A DNA stretch of 64,000 nucleotides from Cymbomonas tetramitiformis (taxonomy: Eukaryota > Chlorophyta > Pyramimonadophyceae > Pyramimonadales > Pyramimonadaceae). This document shows, piece by piece, positions 11,105-19,633 of this stretch (position 1 is the first letter of the stretch; every line of letters begins with the position of its first letter). A model generated the notes under the pieces. The model was not told the DNA's origin, did no database searches, and saw only the letters and a program-made list of their open reading frames with translations. The position numbers and the translations under genes are program-made. Location: assembly GCA_001247695.2 (NCBI GenBank), contig LGRX02035367.1, positions 1 to 64,000 on the forward strand, in the 5' to 3' direction.

Positions 11105-14086
11105 TTAATATCGGGCTGAGGTGGTGTTAATGTTATGTTGTTTCTCTAATTCTTGACGTTCGCACTTAAGATAGCCTAACCATGGTCGTCGATATCCAGT
11201 GTCGTGATATACATGATAATTCTCTTCGGTTTCCGTATATGTGATTGAATCAGTATCAAAGTATAACACATTGTGATAATCAACAGCTTTCATGAGCTCA
11301 TATAACTTCAATCGTCCATAGCTGGTTATAAACGCAGCCAACACCTCGTTTGCGGAAAATCGTGTATCGGCATACACCTCAGAATTCTCGGTGAAATTCA
11401 TCAACACCATCTCATTCTCTTCTGATCCAATAAACTCATATTTACAATCATACCTCTTATTACTGATTGTATTGTAGAACTCACCTGGGTTTTGAATAAC
11501 CTTACTTTTGGGTTTGTTTGAACGTTCTCCAAGCTTTCCATATAATAATATATTTTGCATGTCTTTTGCAACTTGTCTCATCCCTGGATTGTATTTCAGA
11601 TTACGTTTGTCTAACTTTATACCTTCATGAAATTCAAAGTCTTTTATGAATGTATCTATGTCACCCTCAGGTGGTCCCGACGATTCAGTCTTAAGTTTCA
11701 AAAACTTATTGATGTAATCTGCAAATAGATCGGTTGTCGTCTGTTTCCGATGCATGATTTCATATATGTCAAGAATCTGATATCCCTTTTCAATAGCCTT
11801 CTCCAATTCCACCGTGGTCCATGTCCCGACCATTTCATACAACGGAAAGATCAATTTGTTCGTAACGTATGGTAACACACCAAACTTTAGATGTGATGGT
11901 GGCTGTATCTTACATTTGACTAATCCAAAATAACCATGTATGTCCAAAGTTTTGATATCTCTAATGATCTCAGAATGCCCTTTCGGGAATCGCTTCGATT
12001 TCATTACTGCGGGATACATGGAATTGAAGTCTTGATATCTGATGTGTTCATTATCTTTGCATTCATAAAACAATTTACCTAAATCGACTCTTGCACCATG
12101 ATACGAGTCTCTATCGATAATGGGCGAAGCAAGTCTTTGCCTTTCAAGGAATGCATTTCCAACTTCAGATTTTTTCAATTCAGCAACTTGTGAATCCCAT
12201 ACAGATTCCCGTATATATACGAGATTGTAGCCAGCTGACTTTATATCATTTAATCGTTTCATTGTCTGACGATTAACTTCGCCAAAAGTCATGCCCGAAC
12301 GCCTACCTTGTTGATACTGAATATCATCTTTGTGATACTTCGTCAAATCGGCATGAAACCATGATCCAAGACATTCATAGACGGTGTTTGTATCTTTATC
12401 ATATGCATCCACATGTATGTGTAAAACTTTGACTTTATAGTTGCGTTTGCCATCCAAATCTATGACAAGCTTCGCCGACGTTGTATGAACTATATAATCC
12501 AACCATTGATTCTCTTTGATTGAAGAATTTTGAGATTTGGTTAATGACTGAAGGATGGCTACCGAGTCTTTTGGCATGCACTCATGTCGCCATATGTTGA
12601 CAGCTAATTGTGCTAATGTCAGGTAATTGAATGGATCAAACTTACTATCGGTAATCTTGAGAAAACACTCTCTAAAGGCAAATACCGAACGACGAAGAAT
12701 GGTCACGGCATCATGACAATACCTTGCAAGTTCTTTTTTATTATCCAAAATGAAACATTTGGTCTTCTTTTCATGCCACCAATCAAAAAGCCTTTTATAT
12801 GCTTCAGGCTGCAAGATCTCTGGATTGTAATATTTGATATCTGGATATAGATAGATATAATTTTCATTCTCTTTTGTATTAAAAATATGTGGGTAATATC
12901 CCTTTTTGATTTCATTTTCAAATCCAAACATTTCCGGAAGACTATGTAATGGTCTTGCCATGAACATATAAGAATCGATAAATCGTACATTTCGAACTTT
13001 CATACATAGAATGTCTGCACCTGTGTACAGTATCTCCTTTGGAGGTTTTCGTTGTATATTGATGATATGCTCAACTATTAATCGGAAATCAAATTTTGAA
13101 CCGCAGTGAGCAATGAACGTATGATCATCATGCTTTTTCAGATATACCCATTCCAGAAAGTCATCTATTGTTTTGTGAATTACAAACGAACCATCGTAAT
13201 ATTGACTTTCGCAATGCTTAACAATCAATTTGCCATTGTCATTCATTGTTTCAAAATCAAAACAAACAATCGTTTTGTAGTTTAATACTTTTTTTGGCTC
13301 AACCTTGGTCATGTAACACTTGTGGTCATGTAGGTTACACACTACCTTACAGTTCGGACATGACTTGTATCCGCATCTATGTTTCTCATTGGGATTAAAT
13401 ATAACATTGCACATCTTACATTTGTGAACCTTATCACATGTTATTAGTTCGGTATGAAGATTGTAACAATCCTGATTCATGAATTTACGATTGCATATTT
13501 TACAATGATGCCATTGTTGGTTTCCAGATGTCAAGCGTGTTTCTTTGTTTGCAAATATACATTTTTGCGATTTGCATTGTGGACACGATGGCCTGTAAGT
13601 CTTGCCTCGAAAACAGTCGATACGTGTAATGGGTTCATAATGATTATCATGTAAAAGGATGTGATAACTATCATTATAATTTGAGTATTCATTGTGTTCG
13701 TTGAAATATGGCGGGTAAAATATGATCGGTTCGCAATCATGTCGTTCGGTAATACCCCACACAAAAATATTAGTTTCATAATGTTTTTCTAAAATAGAAA
13801 AGTCTTCTATATTTATTCCATCGCCGTCCGATTTCTCGAACAATTGCAAACGTAATCTGTGTGAGGTAGATGTAATGTTGCCTTTATGACCGCTGGCATC
13901 TCTTTTCAGTTGCTTCCATTTATTTTCATATTGATTCTTTTGAATTACTTTCTTACTTAACATTTTATCCAACTTTCGTTTTCTGTGCAAGAGTTCTAAA
14001 TATTTGATGCCACAATTGTTGCGAGAGTCTATCTTTATCGCACATTGCTTCAGTCTCAATTCAACACTATTCTTCGGAGCGGCCAT
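11105..14086 (-). CDS. polB: Protein-primed type B DNA polymerase
   Basis: 993 residues, intact, replicating the viral genome. The N-terminal region (about 160-260) has several Cys/His pairs (CPQC, CKIC, CKMC, CPNC) forming zinc fingers, as in virophage and Polinton polymerases. The 3'-5' exonuclease motif I is CFDFET, and motif II is in HCGSKFDF. Polymerase motif A is DFNSMYP, motif B lies in the KDMQNILLYGKLGER segment, and motif C is YFDTDS. Insertions between A and B fit the protein-primed (TPR-containing) subclass. The start at 14086 overlaps the upstream gene by 31 bp, a tight viral arrangement. Catalytic residues are all present, so the protein could be active although neighbouring viral genes are damaged. 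Confidence 0.9.
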   Translation of the reverse strand: MAAPKNSVELRLKQCAIKIDSRNNCGIKYLELLHRKRKLDKMLSKKVIQKNQYENKWKQLKRDASGHKGNITSTSHRLRLQLFEKSDGDGINIEDFSILEKHYETNIFVWGITERHDCEPIIFYPPYFNEHNEYSNYNDSYHILLHDNHYEPITRIDCFRGKTYRPSCPQCKSQKCIFANKETRLTSGNQQWHHCKICNRKFMNQDCYNLHTELITCDKVHKCKMCNVIFNPNEKHRCGYKSCPNCKVVCNLHDHKCYMTKVEPKKVLNYKTIVCFDFETMNDNGKLIVKHCESQYYDGSFVIHKTIDDFLEWVYLKKHDDHTFIAHCGSKFDFRLIVEHIINIQRKPPKEILYTGADILCMKVRNVRFIDSYMFMARPLHSLPEMFGFENEIKKGYYPHIFNTKENENYIYLYPDIKYYNPEILQPEAYKRLFDWWHEKKTKCFILDNKKELARYCHDAVTILRRSVFAFRECFLKITDSKFDPFNYLTLAQLAVNIWRHECMPKDSVAILQSLTKSQNSSIKENQWLDYIVHTTSAKLVIDLDGKRNYKVKVLHIHVDAYDKDTNTVYECLGSWFHADLTKYHKDDIQYQQGRRSGMTFGEVNRQTMKRLNDIKSAGYNLVYIRESVWDSQVAELKKSEVGNAFLERQRLASPIIDRDSYHGARVDLGKLFYECKDNEHIRYQDFNSMYPAVMKSKRFPKGHSEIIRDIKTLDIHGYFGLVKCKIQPPSHLKFGVLPYVTNKLIFPLYEMVGTWTTVELEKAIEKGYQILDIYEIMHRKQTTTDLFADYINKFLKLKTESSGPPEGDIDTFIKDFEFHEGIKLDKRNLKYNPGMRQVAKDMQNILLYGKLGERSNKPKSKVIQNPGEFYNTISNKRYDCKYEFIGSEENEMVLMNFTENSEVYADTRFSANEVLAAFITSYGRLKLYELMKAVDYHNVLYFDTDSITYTETEENYHVYHDTGYRRPWLGYLKCERQELEKQHNINTTSARY

Positions 14087-14424
14087 ACATCGCGACCCTT
14101 TCTCTTCGGGTGGTTTAGAGTTATAGTACTCAACTTCGATGTCTTTAGCAACCTCCGATAATTTTTTGCTACTTCTTTGGGCGACTGAAGCATCTCTTCA
14201 AATTGCATCATGACATCCTGTCGATCTGATCCTTTTACCCATTTTGAAGTCGTACCATCTTCAAAGACAGCTCTCATTGAGATTTGTTCGGTTCCCTTTG
14301 ATTTCTCAGGTAACCAATAGGTGAGAGAACTACCATCGGGAGCTGATCTTTGAAGAAAGGTTGTAAACGGCACCTTCAATTTTTCAACATCGGTATTGAA
14401 CTTCTTGATACAGTAATCACTCAC
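14056..14424 (-). CDS. Small viral protein of unknown function
   Basis: 122 residues, beginning MSDYCIKKFNTD and ending with a basic HPKRKGRDVWPLRR tail. Its 3' end overlaps the polymerase start by 31 bp, so the two are probably co-transcribed. No family is recognised. A poly-G stretch lies just upstream at 14465-14480. Confidence 0.5.
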   Translation of the reverse strand: MSDYCIKKFNTDVEKLKVPFTTFLQRSAPDGSSLTYWLPEKSKGTEQISMRAVFEDGTTSKWVKGSDRQDVMMQFEEMLQSPKEVAKNYRRLLKTSKLSTITLNHPKRKGRDVWPLRRIVLN

Positions 14425-14525
14425 TTTTAAGAAAACCCGACGTTAAGAAAGCAGCCAGCGTTTGGGGGGGGTGGGGGGGTACCCAACTCGATGAGTACGG
14501 CTGGCTGGCCAAAATCCCTGTTTTC

Positions 14526-14813
14526 TTAAATATGGGCGATTACTGTATGTCGTTTGGAATCTCCGACGGTATAGTTTTCAATCTCATCAAGTCTACTTTG
14601 CTCTTTAGCAGGCTTCTTACGCTGTTTCTTCCATTGAAGTCTTGTGACTTTCTCAATCTTCTCTTTTGATTTCCGATACTTCTTCTTGTAATCACGTATG
14701 GCTTTATTCCGATCGTCACCAGTGAGATTTTTACTTTGAAGGTCTTCCCAATCTTGAGCGGAAAGCTTATGCCGAGCCATAGGATTTTGTTTTCGTTTTG
14801 ATTTGGGGAGCAT
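14526..14813 (-). CDS. Small basic viral protein
   Basis: 95 residues, strongly basic throughout (KSKRKQ near the start, then KKKYRKSK and KKQRKKPAK). Such proteins in small DNA viruses often bind DNA or lie within the virion, but nothing here proves that. It lies 19 bp downstream of the next viral gene in the same direction, within the leftward block. Confidence 0.5.
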   Translation of the reverse strand: MLPKSKRKQNPMARHKLSAQDWEDLQSKNLTGDDRNKAIRDYKKKYRKSKEKIEKVTRLQWKKQRKKPAKEQSRLDEIENYTVGDSKRHTVIAHI

Positions 14814-14831
14814 GTTCCTATAATATACAAT

Positions 14832-15302
14832 TTATATTTTTGTAACATCGCCGCGTTTCTTTCGTTTCATTTCGGAAACAATTTTCGATTGTTTCATTTG
14901 TTTTTTTTTCATTTTGATACGCTTTTCAATATTATCAATAGCTTTACGATAAGTGCCAACACCGGTAAACTCTTCGGTAGGTCGTTGAAATACTGAGTCA
15001 CCGGTAATTGTACCAGTGCTTGTCTTGTCTAACGGTGCTACCATGATAGGTGCTATCCTACGAGGTGCTTTGTTCGGTAATAAGGCTGGGTCTTTAATTG
15101 GCTGTTGATAGACTGGTTGGCCGCTAGGAGTTCCATGGTCTAAGGCGGTTCTATTTTTTAATGTTGTCTTTTTGACAACCGGCCTGTCCCGTAGGCTCTT
15201 GAGTTTTTCTTGTTGTGTACGGGGTTTCTTTTTGATCCCGTGTTCTTGTCTATACTCTTGAGCACATTGCTTTAGTTTTGTGATCCAAGCCTCCTCGGTC
15301 AT
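14832..15302 (-). CDS. Basic, proline-rich viral protein
   Basis: 156 residues, first gene of the leftward block. It has KKKPRTQQEK near the N-terminus, a proline/threonine middle (SGQPVYQQP, PRRIAPIMVAP) and a lysine-rich C-terminal helix (KRIKMKKKQMKQ). No family is recognised; a virion or DNA-binding role is a guess from composition. The start codon at 15302 is only 8 bp from the 53-bp element at 15311-15363, which probably provides its promoter. Confidence 0.55.
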   Translation of the reverse strand: MTEEAWITKLKQCAQEYRQEHGIKKKPRTQQEKLKSLRDRPVVKKTTLKNRTALDHGTPSGQPVYQQPIKDPALLPNKAPRRIAPIMVAPLDKTSTGTITGDSVFQRPTEEFTGVGTYRKAIDNIEKRIKMKKKQMKQSKIVSEMKRKKRGDVTKI

Positions 15303-15310
15303 TGTTACTT

Positions 15311-15363
15311 TGTCATAAAGTGAGATTTTAATTTACTATAAACATCAATCTCTATTTATGACA
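15311..15363 (-). promoter_or_regulatory. 53-bp palindromic element, copy 1
   Basis: Begins TGTCATAAAGTGAGAT and ends with the inverted counterpart CTATTTATGACA. The asymmetric core on the minus strand reads TTTATAGTAAATT. It lies between divergent viral genes, 8 bp from the start at 15302. Probable promoter read leftwards, possibly in both directions. Confidence 0.7.
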
Positions 15364-15473
15364 GCTTAGGTCAGATCAAGAAATTTTATTTCTTAGGGTA
15401 TCTTATAGTTACTTAATGCCACTTAAAGGGGAGAAAATAACTGACGAAAAAAACTTTAGAAAGGCTTGCCAAA

Positions 15474-15905
15474 ATGAGGGAAATGGCACTTGAAACTCGT
15501 CGTGCAAAAGCCAAACAAAAACAAGATCTCAAGATGGCCGAACAACTTAAAGAGTCTCAAAAAGTTGCTGAAGCTCAGGAAACGATTAAGAAAGCTACGA
15601 CTAAGATTCCCAAACCCGAACCCGAACCCGAACCCGAACTTGAACCCGAACTTGATCCCGAACCAGAAGTAGAACACGTCGTTGTCAAGAAACCAAAAGC
15701 TGTCAAAAAGAAACCCAAAAAGCAGGTGGTTATTGTTGAATCTGACAGCTCTGAATCTGAAGAAGAAGAGCCTAAAGTGATCGTTAGGAAGTCTACAATA
15801 CGTAAACAAAGCCGAGTTGCATCTTCATCGCCACCGAGAAAGAGAGATGCAGAGTTAGAACCGGGATATGAGAAAGCATACTCAAGTCTATTTCTATCAT
15901 CATAG
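15474..15905 (+). CDS. Charged viral protein with EP repeat
   Basis: 143 residues. The N-terminal 45 residues form a charged helix (RRAKAKQKQ, AEQLKESQK). An EPEPEPE-type repeat follows at about 47-63, then lysine clusters and an acidic serine stretch (ESDSSESEEEE). Low complexity prevents a family call. It is the first rightward gene after the 53-bp element and ends four bases before the ATPase start codon, so it is probably co-transcribed with it. Confidence 0.5.
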   Translation: MREMALETRRAKAKQKQDLKMAEQLKESQKVAEAQETIKKATTKIPKPEPEPEPELEPELDPEPEVEHVVVKKPKAVKKKPKKQVVIVESDSSESEEEEPKVIVRKSTIRKQSRVASSSPPRKRDAELEPGYEKAYSSLFLSS

Positions 15906-15909
15906 TATA

Positions 15910-16854
15910 TGCAGTTCCAACGACTGAAAGATAAATCATATGATATTCAAGTGCCGAAGAGTTCAGCGTTTCCTATAGAAACAAATGACGATTTTTATAA
16001 ATTTGCACGGTGTTATCTTGGCCTGTGCGAAAAGAGGCACTGGCAAATCTTGTAGTCTTACACATCTATTAAGATTGATGAAACAAAACAATGCTTTAGA
16101 TAGACTTATTCTTGTATCACCGACCTATCATAATAATATGCATTACTATAAACAGCTACCACTCGATCAATCAGATATATTAGAACCAACCGTCGATGTT
16201 CCAAATCAGATTGAAGGCATCCTTGATACCGAAGCTCAAGAGTACGATGAATATCAAGAGAAAATGGAACGGTATAAGAAGTTAATGAAAATGTTAAACA
16301 ATCATAACATCAGTATCTACGAGATTCCAGGTGAATTGCTATTGGAATTTGGAGACGAAAATGGAAATATTCTATCGCCCCAACACAAGTATGGTGGCAA
16401 GCGGCTAGTGATCGCCGCCTTCTTTGACGATACACAAGATACTGACATGATGAGACCATCGAGCAAGCTAAGCAATATGGTTATCAAACACAGACATCTT
16501 GGGAAGCTTAAGGACGGTGCATTGGGAGTGACATTGCTATTTGCAACTCAAAACTACACGAGCAGTTCAGGAGGCTTGCTAAAATCAATAAGAGGTAACT
16601 TAACACATATGTCAGTCTTCCGAAATAAGAATAAAAAAGAGATTGATAAAATAGGGGAGGAGGTCGGAGGGGAGATTCCAATCGAGGAATTCAACTCGGT
16701 GTACAATCAAGCCATTCAAGGGCCACATGATTTTCTGTTTATCGATCTTCAGCGGAAACCAAATCATCCATCTATGTTTCGCCGAAATTTCAACGAGTGG
16801 ATTCTTCCAAGTCAACGGCAACAATCTCAGATTGTTGCTAATCAGCCATCATAG
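15910..16854 (+). pseudogene. Viral genome-packaging ATPase with a frameshift
   Basis: A FtsK-HerA/A32-type packaging ATPase that would drive DNA into capsids. The body reads from 15985: Walker A is CAKRGTGKS (16021-16050) and Walker B is AAFFDD, followed by TQDTDM (about 16413-16446). The natural start appears to be the ATG at 15910, but that frame stops at 16054-16056. The two frames meet around 15990-16003, where one extra base in a T-run would explain the break. The rest, to the stop at 16854, is open. Its 3' end overlaps the opposing gene by 17 bp. The ATPase call is strong; whether the frameshift is real or a consensus error needs reads. Confidence 0.75.
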
Positions 16855-17170
16855 AGTCTAAGGTACTATTCATGTAATTCATTTGTCTATCAATAGCGAC
16901 ACTTATCCAATTGTCAACGTACTCTCTAACTTCATGGGTGACCTCCCCATCCCGATCAAGATATAAGTGTGGTGGGAATAAAAGAGGCAATAAATAAATT
17001 TGTTTTTCAAGTTTTTCATCTCGGTATTTCGGGTATATATAATAAACGTTATCATAACAATAGTCGTAACACGCTTGCATTTGTTCTTGAACGGTAAGTT
17101 CACTGGTGATTAAGGTTGAGAGGTGCATTCTTACATATATTAGAGTTATTCTCTTTAAGTCATAGTACAT
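16838..17170 (-). CDS. Small viral protein, unknown
   Basis: 110 residues, Tyr-rich (CYDYCYDNVYYIYPKY) with a hydrophobic PLLFPPHLYL stretch. No family is recognised. It starts 10 bp from the 53-bp element at 17181-17233, whose TATATAGTAA core points towards it, and ends inside the ATPase 3' end. Confidence 0.5.
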   Translation of the reverse strand: MYYDLKRITLIYVRMHLSTLITSELTVQEQMQACYDYCYDNVYYIYPKYRDEKLEKQIYLLPLLFPPHLYLDRDGEVTHEVREYVDNWISVAIDRQMNYMNSTLDSMMAD

Positions 17171-17180
17171 GTCTATAGGT

Positions 17181-17233
17181 TGTCATAAAGTGAGATTTTA
17201 ATTTACTATATATATCAATCTCTAATTATGACA
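17181..17233 (-). promoter_or_regulatory. 53-bp palindromic element, copy 2
   Basis: TGTCATAAAGTGAGAT ... CTCTAATTATGACA with minus-strand core TATATATAGTAAATT. Lies between divergent genes. The ATG of the rightward methyltransferase (17228) is inside the right arm (TTATGACA), while the leftward start is 10 bp away. Confidence 0.75.
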
Positions 17234-17872
17234 CTGAGACGTGTCGTAGAGCTATTCTCCGGAACAGCATCGGTCAGCAAAGTACTTAAGGAAATCTATG
17301 AAAATTGCGAAATTGTATCAGTGGACATACTGCCCGATCATGATCCAACTCATGTTGTGAACATACTAAGCTGGGGTTATACCGTGTATCCACCAAAGCA
17401 CTTTGATATGATCTGGGCCAGTCCACCATGCACGGAATATAGTAAGGCCAAGAGATACCAACCACGAAATCTGGAGTTGGCTGATAGCATAATTGAGAGA
17501 ACATTGCAAATAATTGACTACTTCAAACCCACGTGGTATTTCATTGAGAACCCAGCAGATGGGGGACTGTTGAGACATCGACCAGTGATACAACACATGA
17601 ACAAATGCATCCACACATGCTGCTATTGTCAATATGGATTTGAGTATAGAAAGGCAACTAACATATGGACTAATCGGGAAGGGTTAGATCTGAAGATGTG
17701 TTTCAAACACAGCACACCGTGTCCTATGATGAAGTTATATGGGAAGCATATGAAGTCGGCTCAATTTGGTCAAAGCTCATGTGCATCACATGGGATCGGT
17801 AGAGGTAGGGTTGAGAATGTATATAGCATACCTCGTGAGTTGATCATAACTCTTGTCACTTTTAGAGATTGA
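17228..17872 (+). CDS. C5-cytosine-type DNA methyltransferase
   Basis: 214 residues. Motif I (SAM binding) is ELFSGTASVSK at the N-terminus. Motif IV is SPPCTEYS, with the catalytic cysteine of the Pro-Cys pair. Motif VI appears as FIENP, where cellular enzymes usually have ENV. It is short compared with typical C5 methyltransferases and lacks an obvious target recognition domain, as is common in viral and phage relatives. The frame is intact. Both ends lie within 53-bp elements: the ATG is in copy 2 and the stop is in copy 3, so the gene sits in a 726-bp cassette bounded by inverted elements. Target sequence is unknown. Confidence 0.75.
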   Translation: MTLRRVVELFSGTASVSKVLKEIYENCEIVSVDILPDHDPTHVVNILSWGYTVYPPKHFDMIWASPPCTEYSKAKRYQPRNLELADSIIERTLQIIDYFKPTWYFIENPADGGLLRHRPVIQHMNKCIHTCCYCQYGFEYRKATNIWTNREGLDLKMCFKHSTPCPMMKLYGKHMKSAQFGQSSCASHGIGRGRVENVYSIPRELIITLVTFRD

Positions 17873-17906
17873 TGTATATAGTAATATTAAGTTTCACTTT
17901 ATGACA
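17854..17906 (+). promoter_or_regulatory. 53-bp palindromic element, copy 3 (inverted relative to copy 2)
   Basis: TGTCACTTTTAGAGATTG ... TTTCACTTTATGACA, core TATATAGTAA on the plus strand. Overlaps the methyltransferase 3' end. It is not upstream of any start now present, since the next gene is convergent and its stop codon ends at 17924. Confidence 0.75.
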
Positions 17907-17923
17907 AATGCATGTTACTTGTG

Positions 17924-19573
17924 CTAATCCATTAAATATACTTTACCGCGTCGCGTGAATTTCACTTTAAATGGCCAATTGCCGGTAGTAGCTTCTATTC
18001 TTGTTCTCACAGTGGACACAAGATCATCCCATAGTTCAACCCTCTTTCTCGATTTCTTCTCGTCCTCCGATGCTTCCTCGTCAATGAATTGGTATTCCCC
18101 ATTGAACAACCCAAAGTCCTTGAAGAGCTCAGGTCTTCTAAATCCCAACAACGTTTTGTGTTCCTTTAAGATCTCCGGCACAACCTCATAGGTATATCCT
18201 CGCTTCTCTTTGTATCTCACTTGTTTCCCAATAGTGAATCCATCTCCGAACAAGTGGTGATAGATTTTGCCTTGCAATGCATCTACATCTTTCTTTTGAG
18301 TCAGATCGTACTCCTTTGCTTTCTTTGTCGGAAACATGTTGAAATACTCTTCATTGCATGTGTCACTCTCCTCTTGTGTCAAAGTCTTTTTTGAATCAAT
18401 GACATTCTTATCCACGTTCTCAACCATTTCTTGAAACCTTTGTAACCACCACACCTTTGCTTGATCAGATCGTACCAGATTTACAAGAAAGTCATTGCCA
18501 TTCTCCACCTTTTCTTTCATTTGTACTCGGTCATATATCCAAAAGTAGCGAGCGACATTGAAGTGCTTCTTCAATAAGTGGTCAGCTTCGTAGTATTTCC
18601 TAAAGGTTTGTAGGTCATCCTTGGGCACTTCCAACATCTCATGAATTCTTTTGTAAACCTCACATGCCATATGGTCAAATTCTTGTGGAACCTCGGTTTC
18701 ATCTTCTATTGGTATGCTCAACCTTTGTGCTTTAAGATATTTATTCTCAAATACGAAAACCTGATTTCTCATTATGTTAATGAAGTGGGCTCGTTTATTA
18801 GTCTCGTAACAAAGCTTCTTATCCTCAAACCTTGCAAGACATTCTAAGTACTCATCGGCCATATCCTCGGGATATGATGACAGATTAAACCATTTAATTC
18901 CCATTTTTTTAGTCTTTTGTAATCGTTTCCTTACATCATCTAAAGTACTCGGGTTTGCTTGATATTGTTGTTTGTAAAAGAAGACGTACACACATGTCGG
19001 GTTTCGTTCTCTCATCACTTGTTGGGCCATGCCTAATGGGTTGATAGTATGCTCCTTGTATAATGCAAACACAGGTCGTTTTATCTCGGTGTTACTATCT
19101 ATCCCATGGACCACTTTAGGACTATAGATGATCCTATTGGTAGTGTTAAAATTAGGTATCTTGTCGGTCTTCTTGGTGACTAATTCTAAATCGGGATGGT
19201 GTGGTTTTAAATATATATACAATTTTTCGGCCAAGTCAGCGGAATCCATTGGTACCAAGTATTTCTCGTGTTTTAATATCAACTTTCTAAAATCTTCCTC
19301 CCTTTCAATCTCATAGATTGGAACGCCCGAAGAATGTTTGTGCTTGTTATATATGAACATGTAGTCCTTATTAATCGTATTCAAAAATTCAATAGAATCG
19401 TCACATATGTCTTGATCAGCCGCTATGTAGTTTTTACATTTGTTGAGCACATCATGTTTTAGATAATAGTAAAGACTTGCTCTAACGGTATCCAATGTTT
19501 CACTTCCGATTAAATGATCATATTTTGAATTCCACTCATCCATGAAAATTGTGTCTTGAGTCTTTGAAATCAA
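17924..19573 (-). CDS. Large viral protein of unknown function
   Basis: 549 residues, intact, charged, mostly helical by composition. No Walker A, polymerase, integrase or protease motif was found by eye, so it is not a recognisable helicase or capsid protein. Conspicuous segments are YVFFYKQQYQ in the middle and a basic RKVELW-like and KFTRRGKVYLMD C-terminus. Base composition matches the viral block. It is the last viral gene on this side; retroelement sequence starts by 19634. A replication or structural role is possible but unsupported. Confidence 0.55.
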   Translation of the reverse strand: MISKTQDTIFMDEWNSKYDHLIGSETLDTVRASLYYYLKHDVLNKCKNYIAADQDICDDSIEFLNTINKDYMFIYNKHKHSSGVPIYEIEREEDFRKLILKHEKYLVPMDSADLAEKLYIYLKPHHPDLELVTKKTDKIPNFNTTNRIIYSPKVVHGIDSNTEIKRPVFALYKEHTINPLGMAQQVMRERNPTCVYVFFYKQQYQANPSTLDDVRKRLQKTKKMGIKWFNLSSYPEDMADEYLECLARFEDKKLCYETNKRAHFINIMRNQVFVFENKYLKAQRLSIPIEDETEVPQEFDHMACEVYKRIHEMLEVPKDDLQTFRKYYEADHLLKKHFNVARYFWIYDRVQMKEKVENGNDFLVNLVRSDQAKVWWLQRFQEMVENVDKNVIDSKKTLTQEESDTCNEEYFNMFPTKKAKEYDLTQKKDVDALQGKIYHHLFGDGFTIGKQVRYKEKRGYTYEVVPEILKEHKTLLGFRRPELFKDFGLFNGEYQFIDEEASEDEKKSRKRVELWDDLVSTVRTRIEATTGNWPFKVKFTRRGKVYLMD

Positions 19574-19633
19574 ATTTTAAAAGAGCTAAATTTGACAAGC
19601 TATCTATGGTAATGATGATGTTGTCTCCTTGTT

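Noticed and set aside
15456..15809. Minus-strand Phe-rich frame opposite the charged viral protein
   Set aside because: Mirror of the EP-repeat coding strand; extreme Phe/Gly composition has no support.
17181..17233. Miniature transposon with TGTCATAA ends as sole explanation for the 53-bp elements
   Set aside because: No target duplication is visible at any of the eight copies, and placement at viral start codons with a fixed-offset core fits a regulatory site better, although this is not excluded.
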